From contig JBFMCT010000003.1 of NCBI GenBank assembly GCA_040754375.1, positions 62,001 to 126,000 on the forward strand: 64,000 nucleotides of DNA, in the 5' to 3' direction. The notes beneath the pieces are model-generated. The model searched no databases. It was not told where the DNA came from and was given only the letters and a program-made list of their open reading frames with translations. The stretch is from Actinomycetota bacterium (GTDB lineage: Bacteria > Actinomycetota > Acidimicrobiia > Acidimicrobiales > AC-14). Every line of letters begins with the position of its first letter. Position 1 is the first letter of the stretch. Made by a program: the position numbers and the translations under genes. Below, piece after piece: positions 56,846 to 64,000 of this stretch.

Positions 56846-57505
56846 TCAGCGGCCTCGTAGACGCCCGTCGATGCCCCGCAGCAAACGGGCGGTCACGGCG
56901 TCGGCCTCGCCCGTGCCGTCGACCGCCACCAGCTTGTCCTGGGACAGGTAGTAGGCGACCAGAGGTTCGGTCTGGGAGTTGTAGAGGTCGAGCCGGCGCT
57001 TGATGGCCGCCTCGGTGTCGTCGTCGCGCTGGACGACCCGGCCCCCGCACAGGTCGCACGTCCCCTCCTGCTTGGGGAGGTTGTCGACCCCGTAGGGCGC
57101 GCCGCACGACAGGCACACCCGGCGGCTGGCGATGCGCCGCAGGACCATCTCGGTGGGCACGTCGAGCTCGACGACCAGATCGACGGCGTCGTGGCCCATC
57201 TCGTCGTCGAGGGCCCGAGCCTGCTCGGCGTTGCGGGGAAAGCCGTCGAGGATGAAACCGCCCCGGGTGTCATCGCGGCAGAGCCGCTCCTCGACGATCC
57301 CGATCACCACGTCGTCGGGCACGAGCTCGCCGGCGTCCATGTACTTGCGGGCCGTGAGGCCTGCGTCAGTGCCCTCCTCGATGGCCGCCCGGAACATGTC
57401 GCCCGTCGAGATCCGGGGGATCCCGTAGTGCTCAGCCAGCCTCAGGGCCTGCGTGCCCTTACCCGCGCCCTGCTTGCCCAGGATCACGAGCCGCGGGCCA
57501 CCCAT
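56846..57505 (-). CDS. adk: Adenylate kinase, zinc-lid form
   Basis: 219 residues. P-loop GKQGAGKGT (10-18), DGFPRN, and a lid with four Cys (CLSCGAPYG; CDLCGG). Between secY and map, 119 bases after secY: no gene seen there. Confidence 0.97.
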   Translation of the reverse strand: MGGPRLVILGKQGAGKGTQALRLAEHYGIPRISTGDMFRAAIEEGTDAGLTARKYMDAGELVPDDVVIGIVEERLCRDDTRGGFILDGFPRNAEQARALDDEMGHDAVDLVVELDVPTEMVLRRIASRRVCLSCGAPYGVDNLPKQEGTCDLCGGRVVQRDDDTEAAIKRRLDLYNSQTEPLVAYYLSQDKLVAVDGTGEADAVTARLLRGIDGRLRGR

Positions 57506-57624
57506 CTCAGGCGCACCCGGTTGGGGCGGCCCGGACAGTGCGGGCGCGCTGGTCGGGGGCCTCAGCCACTGGTCCCACCGGACACCGCCACGACGTCCTC
57601 AATCCTCCGGTCGTACCAGCACCG

Positions 57625-58917
57625 TCAGGTGAGGAAACCTTCGTAGTTGCGCATCATGAGCTGGCTGTCGATCTGCTTCATCGTCTCCAGGGCCACGCCC
57701 ACGGCGATGAGGATCGTGGTGCCGCCGAAGGGGAAGCTCTGGATGCCGTAGATGGCCAGGGCGATCTGGGGCACGAGGGCGATCGAGGCCAGGAACAGCG
57801 ACCCCGGCAGGGTGATCCGGTTGAGGATCTGGGCCAGGTAGCGCTCAGTCGGGGGGCCGGGCCGGATGCCGGGGATGAAGCCGCCCTGCTTGCGGATGAT
57901 GTCGGCCTGCTGCTGGGGGTTGAACGTGATGGCTGTGTAGAAGTAGGTGAAGAAGATGATCAGCAGACCGTAGATCGTGATGTAGAAGATGTTGTCCGGC
58001 TGGACCAGGTTGTTGTTGATGAAGTTGACGACGCTGCGCCACTGCACGACGTTGGACAGCAGCACCGGGAAGTAGAGCACCGAGCTGGCGAAGATGATGG
58101 GGATGATCCCCGCCTGGTTGACCTTGAGCGGGATGTAAGTGCTCTGGCCCCCGTACATCCGGCGGCCTACCACCCGTTTGGCGAACTGCACGGGGATGCG
58201 GCGCTGGCCCTGCTCCACGAACACGATGGCGGCGATCATGAGCAACCCGCCGATGAGCACCGCCGCGAAGATCACGTTGCCACCCTCGGCCCTGACGTTG
58301 CCTATCTGGGCTGGCAGGCGGCTGACCACGTTGGCGAAGATCAGGATCGACATACCGTTGCCGATGCCCCGCTGGGTCACCAGCTCGCCCATCCACATGA
58401 CGATGGCCGTCCCGGCGGTGATCGTGAGGACGATCAGGGCCACGTGGGGGACGTCGAAGTTGGTGACCAGCCGCAGGTTGGTGGACCCGCCGTCACCCAG
58501 GAGGCCGTTGTTGAACTGGTAGGTGATGCCGGTGGCCTGCAGGACGGCCAGCCCGATGGTCATGTAACGAGTCCACTGGGTGATCTTCTTCTGCCCGACC
58601 GCGCCCTGTTTCTGCCACTGCTCGATGCGGGGGATGACCACCGCCAGCAGCTGCATGATGATCGAGCTGGTGATGTAAGGCATGATCCCGAGGGCGAAGA
58701 CCGCCATCTGGGTCAGCGCGCCACCCGAGAACAGGTTGAGGAAGCCCAACACGCCGCCCCGCTCGGCCTGGCGCTGCAGGTCCTGGACGGCGTTGAAGTC
58801 GATCCCCGGCACCGTGATGTTCGACCCCAGCCGGTAGAGGCCGATGATCAGCAGGGTGAACAGGACCTTGTTGCGAAGGTCGGGGATCTTGAAAATGTTC
58901 CTCAGGCTGCCGAACAT
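57625..58917 (-). CDS. secY: Preprotein translocase subunit SecY
   Basis: 430 residues with ten membrane helices. Conserved ALGIMPYITSSIIMQLL, QGQRRIPVQFAKRVVG and FFTYFYTAITFNPQQQADI. Main channel of the Sec export pathway. 18 bases after rplO. Confidence 0.98.
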   Translation of the reverse strand: MFGSLRNIFKIPDLRNKVLFTLLIIGLYRLGSNITVPGIDFNAVQDLQRQAERGGVLGFLNLFSGGALTQMAVFALGIMPYITSSIIMQLLAVVIPRIEQWQKQGAVGQKKITQWTRYMTIGLAVLQATGITYQFNNGLLGDGGSTNLRLVTNFDVPHVALIVLTITAGTAIVMWMGELVTQRGIGNGMSILIFANVVSRLPAQIGNVRAEGGNVIFAAVLIGGLLMIAAIVFVEQGQRRIPVQFAKRVVGRRMYGGQSTYIPLKVNQAGIIPIIFASSVLYFPVLLSNVVQWRSVVNFINNNLVQPDNIFYITIYGLLIIFFTYFYTAITFNPQQQADIIRKQGGFIPGIRPGPPTERYLAQILNRITLPGSLFLASIALVPQIALAIYGIQSFPFGGTTILIAVGVALETMKQIDSQLMMRNYEGFLT

Positions 58918-58935
58918 CGACGGGGAGAACCCTTC

Positions 58936-59424
58936 CTAACGGTTGGTCAGCGCACTGCCCTTGGCCGGCGGGCGACCGCTGCCGTAGGGCGACGGCAGGA
59001 TCTCAACGCTACCGCCCGCGGCCTTGATGGCGGCCTCGGCCGACTTCGAGAAGGCGTGAGCGGTGACGTTGAGGGCCCGGGTGAGCTCCCCCCGGCCCAG
59101 CACCTTGACGAGGCCGTGCTTGTGCACCAACCCCCGCTGGCGAAGGTTGTCAGGGGTGACGTCGTCGCCGTCGAACGCCTCGAGGGTGTCGAGGTTGACG
59201 ACGGCGTACTCGACCCGGAAGGGGTTCTTGAAGCCCTTCAGCTTGGGGATCCGCCGGTTCAGCGGCATCTGGCCGCCCTCGAAACCGGGCTTGATGTTGT
59301 GGCGAGCCCCCTGGCCCTTGGTGCCCCGGCCGGCCGTCTTGCCGCCCTTGCCGGCGATGCCGCGCCCGACGCGGCGGCGGTCGCGGGTGGACCCGGGGGC
59401 GGGCTTGAGGTCGTGGACCTTCAT
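58936..59424 (-). CDS. rplO: 50S ribosomal protein L15
   Basis: 162 residues. [20 protein letters not shown] start, then GRGIAGKGGKTAGRGTKGQG and the GFEGGQMPLNRRIPK signature. Overlaps rpmD by 4 bases. Confidence 0.98.
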   Translation of the reverse strand: MKVHDLKPAPGSTRDRRRVGRGIAGKGGKTAGRGTKGQGARHNIKPGFEGGQMPLNRRIPKLKGFKNPFRVEYAVVNLDTLEAFDGDDVTPDNLRQRGLVHKHGLVKVLGRGELTRALNVTAHAFSKSAEAAIKAAGGSVEILPSPYGSGRPPAKGSALTNR

Positions 59425-59606
59425 GACTGCTCCTCGACTTTGACCAGGTGCGTGACCCGGGCCACCATGCCGCGGATCTCGGGCCGGTCAGGTAGGACGT
59501 TGGACTTGCCGATGCGGCCCAGCCCGAGGGCCTTGAGCGTGCCCCGGTGCTTGGGCTTGGTGCCGATCGACGAGCGCACCTGGGACACCTTGATCTGGCC
59601 CATCAC
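59421..59606 (-). CDS. rpmD: 50S ribosomal protein L30
   Basis: 61 residues: [40 protein letters not shown]. Overlaps rpsE by 4 bases and rplO by 4 bases. Confidence 0.97.
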   Translation of the reverse strand: MMGQIKVSQVRSSIGTKPKHRGTLKALGLGRIGKSNVLPDRPEIRGMVARVTHLVKVEEQS

Positions 59607-60151
59607 GCCACCTCGACGGGGGTGTGGGGACCGCGCTTGGTCTCCCGGTAGGCCCGCAGCAGACCGCCCGGGGTCACTTCCTCGGGCGACTTGCCCCGCA
59701 TGCGCGCGACCTCGTCGGGACGCTTGAGGCTGCGCAGGCCCGAGATGGTGGCGTGGGCCACGTTGATGGCGTTGGACGAACCCAGCGACTTGGCCAGGAT
59801 GTCGTGGATGCCGGCCGCCTCCAAGATGGCCCGGGCCGCACCGCCGGCGATCACGCCCGTCCCCGGAGCAGCCGGCTTGAGCAGCACGCGGCCGGCCCCG
59901 CTGGCCCCCAGGATGGGGTGGGTGATCGTCGAGCCCGCGAGGGCCACGTCGAACAGGTTCTTGCGAGCCTCCTCGATGCCCTTCTGGATGGCGGCGGGCA
60001 CCTCCTTGGCCTTGCCGTAGCCGAGGCCGACGCGGCCGCTGCCGTCACCGACGACCACCAGCGCGGTGAACGAGAAGCGCCGGCCACCCTTGACTACCTT
60101 GGCCACCCGGTTGATGTCGATTACCCGTTCTTCGTACTGGCTCTCAGCCAT
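59603..60151 (-). CDS. rpsE: 30S ribosomal protein S5
   Basis: 182 residues. [40 protein letters not shown], and [20 protein letters not shown]. 9 bases after rplR. Confidence 0.98.
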   Translation of the reverse strand: MAESQYEERVIDINRVAKVVKGGRRFSFTALVVVGDGSGRVGLGYGKAKEVPAAIQKGIEEARKNLFDVALAGSTITHPILGASGAGRVLLKPAAPGTGVIAGGAARAILEAAGIHDILAKSLGSSNAINVAHATISGLRSLKRPDEVARMRGKSPEEVTPGGLLRAYRETKRGPHTPVEVA

Positions 60152-60160
60152 GAAGGCTCC

Positions 60161-60526
60161 CTAGAACTCGAGGCCGGCTTGGCGCGCGGCGTCAGCCACG
60201 GCCGCGACCCGCCCGTGGTAGATGTTGCCGCCCCTGTCGAAGACGACCTTGGTCACTCCGGCGGCCTTGGCCCGCTCGCCCACGAGCCTGCCCACGCTGG
60301 CGGCCGCGTCCTTGTTGCCGGTCGGCCCGCCCCGGAGGTCTGCCTCGACCGTGCTGGCCGCCGCCAGCGTGCGACCGGCCACGTCGTCGATGACCTGGGC
60401 GGTGATGTGCTTGTTGGAGCGGAAGACGGCCAGGCGAGGCCTCTCGGCCGTGCCCCGCACCGACTTGCGCACCCGGCGGTGGCGCCGGGCCCGGGCTTGC
60501 TGCTTCTGCTTGGTGGAGACGGTCAT
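60161..60526 (-). CDS. rplR: 50S ribosomal protein L18
   Basis: 121 residues from ATG 60526 behind GAGGAGGGGG; the longer open frame upstream is antisense overlap of rpl[21 protein letters not shown] and [20 protein letters not shown] are typical. Binds 5S rRNA. Confidence 0.97.
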   Translation of the reverse strand: MTVSTKQKQQARARRHRRVRKSVRGTAERPRLAVFRSNKHITAQVIDDVAGRTLAAASTVEADLRGGPTGNKDAAASVGRLVGERAKAAGVTKVVFDRGGNIYHGRVAAVADAARQAGLEF

Positions 60527-60581
60527 CGCACCCCCTCCTCGGGGTTCTTGGCGCTCTGGCCAGCCGAGATCGCAGGGCGGT

Positions 60582-61121
60582 TCACTTGGCCGCCTTTCCA
60601 GCCTTGCGGCGCACGACCTCGCCGGCGTAGCGCACGCCCTTGCCCTTGTAGGGCTCGGGCTTGCGCAGCTTGCGGATGTTGGCCGCGACCTGGCCGACGG
60701 CCTCCTTGTCGTTGCCCTTGACCACCACGCGGGTGGGCGCGGGCACCTCGAAGGTGACCCCCTCGGGGGCCTCGACCTTGACCGGGTGGCTGAACCCGAG
60801 GGCCAGCTCGAGCGTGGTGGGCCCGGCCGCGGCGGCACGGTAGCCGACGCCCACGATCTCCAGTTCCTTCTGGAAGCCCTGGGTGACGCCCACGACCATG
60901 TTGTTGACCAGGGTGCGCGTGAGGCCGTGCAGGGCCCGGTGCTGGCGCTCGTCGTCAGGCCGCTCGACCTGGAGGATGCCGTCCTCCTGGCGGACGGTGA
61001 TGTCGGGCGGCAGGCGGCGGGCCAGCGTGCCGCGCGGGCCCGTGACCGTGACGCTGCTGCCCTCCAAGGCAACTGTCACGCCCGTGGGAACGGGGATGGG
61101 GGATCGGCCGATGCGGGACAT
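60582..61121 (-). CDS. rplF: 50S ribosomal protein L6
   Basis: 179 residues. [20 protein letters not shown] start; [11 protein letters not shown] and the C-terminal [20 protein letters not shown]. 10 bases after rpsH. Confidence 0.98.
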   Translation of the reverse strand: MSRIGRSPIPVPTGVTVALEGSSVTVTGPRGTLARRLPPDITVRQEDGILQVERPDDERQHRALHGLTRTLVNNMVVGVTQGFQKELEIVGVGYRAAAAGPTTLELALGFSHPVKVEAPEGVTFEVPAPTRVVVKGNDKEAVGQVAANIRKLRKPEPYKGKGVRYAGEVVRRKAGKAAK

Positions 61122-61131
61122 TTCCTCTACC

Positions 61132-61536
61132 TCACCACACGTAACAGAGCACTTCGCCGCCGACCCGCTTGGCGCGGGCCTCGCGGTCGGTCATGAGACC
61201 CTGGCTCGTGGACAGGACGGCCACTCCCAGGCCGCCGAGGACCCGGGGCAGCCGGTCGGCCTTGGTGTAGACGCGCAGGCCTGGCTTGGAGACCCGGCGC
61301 AGGCCGGTGATGGTCGGGACCCGCTCGGGCGTGTACTTGAGGGTGACCTCAAGTACCCGGCCGGGCCGGGTGGCGTCGTCGCTCAGACGGAAGTCGGCGA
61401 TGTAGCCCTCACGGCGCAGGATGGCAGCCAGGGCCTCTTTGAGCTTGGACGAGGGCATACGCACAACGTCCTGGGCGGCCACGCTTCCGTTACGGATGCG
61501 GGTCAGCATGTCCGCTATCGGGTCGGTCATCGTCAT
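61132..61536 (-). CDS. rpsH: 30S ribosomal protein S8
   Basis: 134 residues from ATG 61536; ATG 61530 ([15 protein letters not shown]) is an alternative. C-terminal [20 protein letters not shown] and the final LCYVW are typical. Binds central 16S rRNA and can autoregulate the operon. Confidence 0.98.
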   Translation of the reverse strand: MTMTDPIADMLTRIRNGSVAAQDVVRMPSSKLKEALAAILRREGYIADFRLSDDATRPGRVLEVTLKYTPERVPTITGLRRVSKPGLRVYTKADRLPRVLGGLGVAVLSTSQGLMTDREARAKRVGGEVLCYVW

Positions 61537-61552
61537 GTGGCAGCGCCTCCCC

Positions 61553-61738
61553 TCACCAGCTCGACTTCGTGACGCCCGGCACTTCGCCGGCGTGGGCCAG
61601 TTCCCTCAAGCAGATCCGGCACAGCCCGAAGGAGCGGAACACCGCCCGCGAGCGCCCGCACTTACGGCACCGGGTATAGGCCCGCACCTTGAACCTCGGC
61701 TTGCGGGACTGCTTGATTATCAGGGACTTCTTGGCCAT
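61553..61738 (-). CDS. rpsZ: 30S ribosomal protein S14, type Z (zinc)
   Basis: 61 residues. Zinc ligands C24, C27, C40, C43. The short zinc form is the main S14 in actinobacteria. Abuts rplE with no gap. Confidence 0.97.
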   Translation of the reverse strand: MAKKSLIIKQSRKPRFKVRAYTRCRKCGRSRAVFRSFGLCRICLRELAHAGEVPGVTKSSW

Positions 61739-62395
61739 TTAGATGGAACCTTCCCGGCGGAACGGAAAGCCGAAGGCGTCGAGCAGGGCCCGCCCTTCGG
61801 CGTTGTTGCGCGCCGTCGTCACGATGGTGATGTCCATACCCCGGGGGGCGTCGACCTTGTCGTAGTCGATCTCAGGGAAAATGAGCTGCTCATTGACCCC
61901 GAAGGTGTAGTTGCCCCGCCCGTCGAACGAGTTGGGCGGCAGGCCCCGGAAGTCGCGGATGCGGGGGATCGTGACGCTGATGAGGCGGTCGAAGAACTCC
62001 CACATCCGGTCGCCCCGCAGTGTGACCATGGCGCCGATGGCGTTGCCTTCGCGCAGCTTGAAAGCGGCGATCGAGCGCCGGGCCTTGGTCACCTGAGGCT
62101 TCTGGCCGGCGATCAGCGAGAGGTCGTTCACCGCGCCTTCGAGCAGCGACGCCTGCTGGGTGGCCCGGCCGACGCCCATGTTGATCACGATCTTCTCGAG
62201 GCCGGGGACTTCCATGATGTTGCCGAGGCCCAACGACTCCTTGAGCTTCTGGCGTACCTCGGACTGGTAACGCAGCTTGAGGCGGGGCCGCTCCCGGGGG
62301 CCCAGCGGCTCCCGCGGCTCGGCTGGCCTCTTCTCGCCACCCCCCTGGCGGCCCTGGCCCCCCTGGCGGCCCTGTTCCTTCGTCTTCGTAGCCAT
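61739..62395 (-). CDS. rplE: 50S ribosomal protein L5
   Basis: 218 residues from ATG 62395, sharing a base with the rplX stop (TAATG). The first 40 residues are a Gly/Gln/Arg-rich extension ([15 protein letters not shown]) beyond the usual start at RLKLRY. Body: [40 protein letters not shown]. Confidence 0.97.
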   Translation of the reverse strand: MATKTKEQGRQGGQGRQGGGEKRPAEPREPLGPRERPRLKLRYQSEVRQKLKESLGLGNIMEVPGLEKIVINMGVGRATQQASLLEGAVNDLSLIAGQKPQVTKARRSIAAFKLREGNAIGAMVTLRGDRMWEFFDRLISVTIPRIRDFRGLPPNSFDGRGNYTFGVNEQLIFPEIDYDKVDAPRGMDITIVTTARNNAEGRALLDAFGFPFRREGSI

Positions 62396-62697
62396 TACAG
62401 GTCGCTCTTGCACTTCTTGCAGATGCGGATCTTGTTGTCCCCATCGAAGCGGTAGCCAATGCGGGTAGGCCCGCAGGCGGAACAGATGATGGCCAGGTTG
62501 GACGCCGGCATGGGCATGTCCTTGTCGATGATCCCGGCCTGCATCGTGGCCCGGAGCGCCTTCTGGTGCTTCTTGGCCACGTTGACACCCTCGACGATCA
62601 CCCGGCCCTCCTTGGGCAGGACGCGCATGATCTCGCCCTCGTCGCCACGGTCTTTGCCGCTGAGGACGCGAACCCGGTCACCCTTTTTCAGTTTCAT
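62395..62697 (-). CDS. rplX: 50S ribosomal protein L24
   Basis: 100 residues from ATG 62697. KOW motif [22 protein letters not shown]-terminal zinc-ribbon-like part carries [13 protein letters not shown] and CKKCKSDL. 10 bases after rplN. Confidence 0.97.
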   Translation of the reverse strand: MKLKKGDRVRVLSGKDRGDEGEIMRVLPKEGRVIVEGVNVAKKHQKALRATMQAGIIDKDMPMPASNLAIICSACGPTRIGYRFDGDNKIRICKKCKSDL

Positions 62698-62707
62698 CGC
62701 ACAGCCC

Positions 62708-63076
62708 TCACAGAACCTCGGGTGCAAGCGAGATGATCCGCATGAACTTCTTGTCGCGCAGCTCACGCCCGACCGGCCCGAAGATGCGGGTGCCCCGGGG
62801 CTGGAGGGCGTCGTTGATGAGCACGGCGGCGTTCTCGTCGAACCGGATGTAGGACCCGTCGGGACGACGGTTCTCCTTCTTCGTTCGTACTACGACGCAC
62901 TTGACCACGTCACCCTTTTTCACGGCGGCGCCAGGGATGGCGTCTTTGACGGTGCCCACGATGATGTCGCCGATCGAGGCGTAACGCCGCTTGGAGCCCC
63001 CGAGCACCTTGATGCACAGGACCTCCTTGGCGCCCGAGTTGTCGGCGACCCGCAGGCGGGTCTCCTGCTGGATCAC
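62708..63076 (-). CDS. rplN: 50S ribosomal protein L14
   Basis: 122 residues: [60 protein letters not shown]. Follows rpsQ by 22 bases. Confidence 0.98.
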   Translation of the reverse strand: MIQQETRLRVADNSGAKEVLCIKVLGGSKRRYASIGDIIVGTVKDAIPGAAVKKGDVVKCVVVRTKKENRRPDGSYIRFDENAAVLINDALQPRGTRIFGPVGRELRDKKFMRIISLAPEVL

Positions 63077-63098
63077 GGCGTCGTCCCCTTCGCGAAGC

Positions 63099-63374
63099 TC
63101 ATCGTGCCCTCTCGATCACGTCGACGACCCGCCAGCGCTTCAGCTTCGACAGGGGGCGGGTCTCCATGACCCGGACCCGGTCACCCACGTTGAGGTCGTT
63201 GGCCTCGTCGTGGGCATGCAGGCGCTTGGTGCGCTGCACGGTCTTGTCGTAGCGACGGTGGCGCACGCGCTCGACGATGGCGACGACCGCCGTCTTGTCG
63301 CCAGCGGTGGACACGACCAGGCCCTCACGGACCTTGCGGCGGTTGGGACGCGCAGCTGCAGCTTCCTCAGCCAC
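63099..63374 (-). CDS. rpsQ: 30S ribosomal protein S17
   Basis: 91 residues from GTG 63374, which overlaps the rpmC 3' end by 8 bases. [20 protein letters not shown], then [20 protein letters not shown] are diagnostic. Confidence 0.97.
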   Translation of the reverse strand: MAEEAAAARPNRRKVREGLVVSTAGDKTAVVAIVERVRHRRYDKTVQRTKRLHAHDEANDLNVGDRVRVMETRPLSKLKRWRVVDVIERAR

Positions 63375-63597
63375 GGTTCTCGCTTTCCGCGGCCTCGGCC
63401 GCTTCGATCTCGCGCTCGCGCAACAGGGTGTTGAGGCGGGCGACGGTGCGCCGCACCTGCCCGATGCGGGCATAGTTGTCGAGCTGGCCGGTGACGTGCT
63501 GGAAGCGCAGGTTGAACAGCTCCTGCTGGGCCTCGGCCAGACGGGTGTAAAGGTCGTCGGGCGCCAGCTCGCGCAGCTCCTGGGATGCCTTGGCCAT
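63367..63597 (-). CDS. rpmC: 50S ribosomal protein L29
   Basis: 76 residues from ATG 63597, overlapping the rplP stop as TGATG. LRELAPDDLYTRLAEAQQEL, FNLRFQHVTGQLDNYARIGQ. Alanine/glutamate-rich tail. Confidence 0.97.
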   Translation of the reverse strand: MAKASQELRELAPDDLYTRLAEAQQELFNLRFQHVTGQLDNYARIGQVRRTVARLNTLLREREIEAAEAAESENRG

Positions 63598-64000
63598 CAC
63601 ACCTCCTCGGATCGGACGACGAACTTGGCCTTGATGGGCAGCTTCTGGATGGCCCGCTCCATGGCCTCGCGGGCCAGGCTCTCGGACACGCCCGCCAGCT
63701 CGAACATGACGCGGCCCGGCTTGACGACGGCCACCCAGTGCTCGGGGTTGCCCTTGCCCGAACCCATCCGGGTCTCGGCCGGCTTCTGGGTCACGGGCTT
63801 GTGGGGGAAGATGTTGATCCACACCTTGCCACCACGCTTGATGTGGCGGGTCATGGCGATACGGGCAGCCTCGATCTGGCGGGCGGTGATCCAGCCCGGC
63901 TCGAGAGCCTGGATGCCGAAGTCCCCGTGACTGATGGTGGTCCCGCCCTTGGCGTTGCCCTCCATCCGCCCGCGGTGCTGCTTGCGGTGCTTGACGCGGC
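63597..64000 (-). CDS. rplP: 50S ribosomal protein L16, N-terminus cut by the window edge
   Basis: The frame is open to the right edge: [19 protein letters not shown], then [20 protein letters not shown] and [20 protein letters not shown]. Only about the first 5 residues are missing. Next to the peptidyl-transferase region of the ribosome. Confidence 0.97.
   Translation of the reverse strand, partial: RVKHRKQHRGRMEGNAKGGTTISHGDFGIQALEPGWITARQIEAARIAMTRHIKRGGKVWINIFPHKPVTQKPAETRMGSGKGNPEHWVAVVKPGRVMFELAGVSESLAREAMERAIQKLPIKAKFVVRSEEV

Overview
The window is about 64 kb of very GC-rich DNA with strong G/C at third codon positions, frequent GTG starts and many stop/start overlaps. Gene content points to Actinomycetota: a zinc-ribbon S14, the IMP dehydrogenase relative GuaB3 beside guaA, groES-groEL under a CIRCE operator, and the order tsaE-tsaB-rimI-tsaD beside alr-nnr-acpS-glmM. 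I think a member of Acidimicrobiia or a relative is most likely, but that class assignment is inference.

Layout. 1-2.4 kb: a B12-binding mutase subunit, sucC and sucD form one minus-strand operon leading to succinate (sucD runs off the left edge). 2.4-24.6 kb: regulatory, envelope and housekeeping genes. These include a receiver-like protein and membrane protein pair opposite an XRE regulator, a beta-helix protein, pcrA-mgtC, an ECF sigma factor with a membrane partner, a YVTN/RTX surface protein, a sigma factor fused to a membrane sensor facing a secreted Ig-like protein, then typA, guaA and guaB3. 24.7-32.9 kb: a stand-alone LigD-type polymerase, a Nudix hydrolase, a 54-residue protein, a very large GlmS-like protein, a Uma2 protein, a ferredoxin and groEL-groES. 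33-43.2 kb: t6A genes, uracil-DNA glycosylase, a membrane metalloprotease, then alr, nnr, acpS and glmM.

43.2-64 kb is a ribosomal-protein superoperon read on the minus strand: rplP-rpmC-rpsQ-rplN-rplX-rplE-rpsZ-rpsH-rplF-rplR-rpsE-rpmD-rplO-secY, adk, map, infA, rpmJ, rpsM, rpsK, rpsD, rpoA, rplQ, truA, then rplM-rpsI. Between truA and rplM, which usually adjoin, sit about 8 kb of accessory DNA: a threonine dehydratase gene, Uma2, a broken IS110-type transposase gene, vapBC and two copies of an unrecognised secreted-protein/partner gene pair.

The most unusual region is that accessory island. Its two halves are a diverged tandem duplication: each runs from an ilvA 3' end to a truA 3' end, so fragments of ilvA and truA lie back to back near 49.9 kb. 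The secreted-protein gene of copy 1 begins with a 13-bp tandem array whose present copy number puts the signal peptide out of frame; losing one unit restores a full reading frame, which looks like a phase-variation switch. Other notable points are an infA whose expected start is CTG, a receiver domain with no canonical start, a sigma/zinc-finger/transmembrane fusion, an 1127-residue GlmS-like enzyme, and a secreted-protein gene interrupted by one in-frame TAA.
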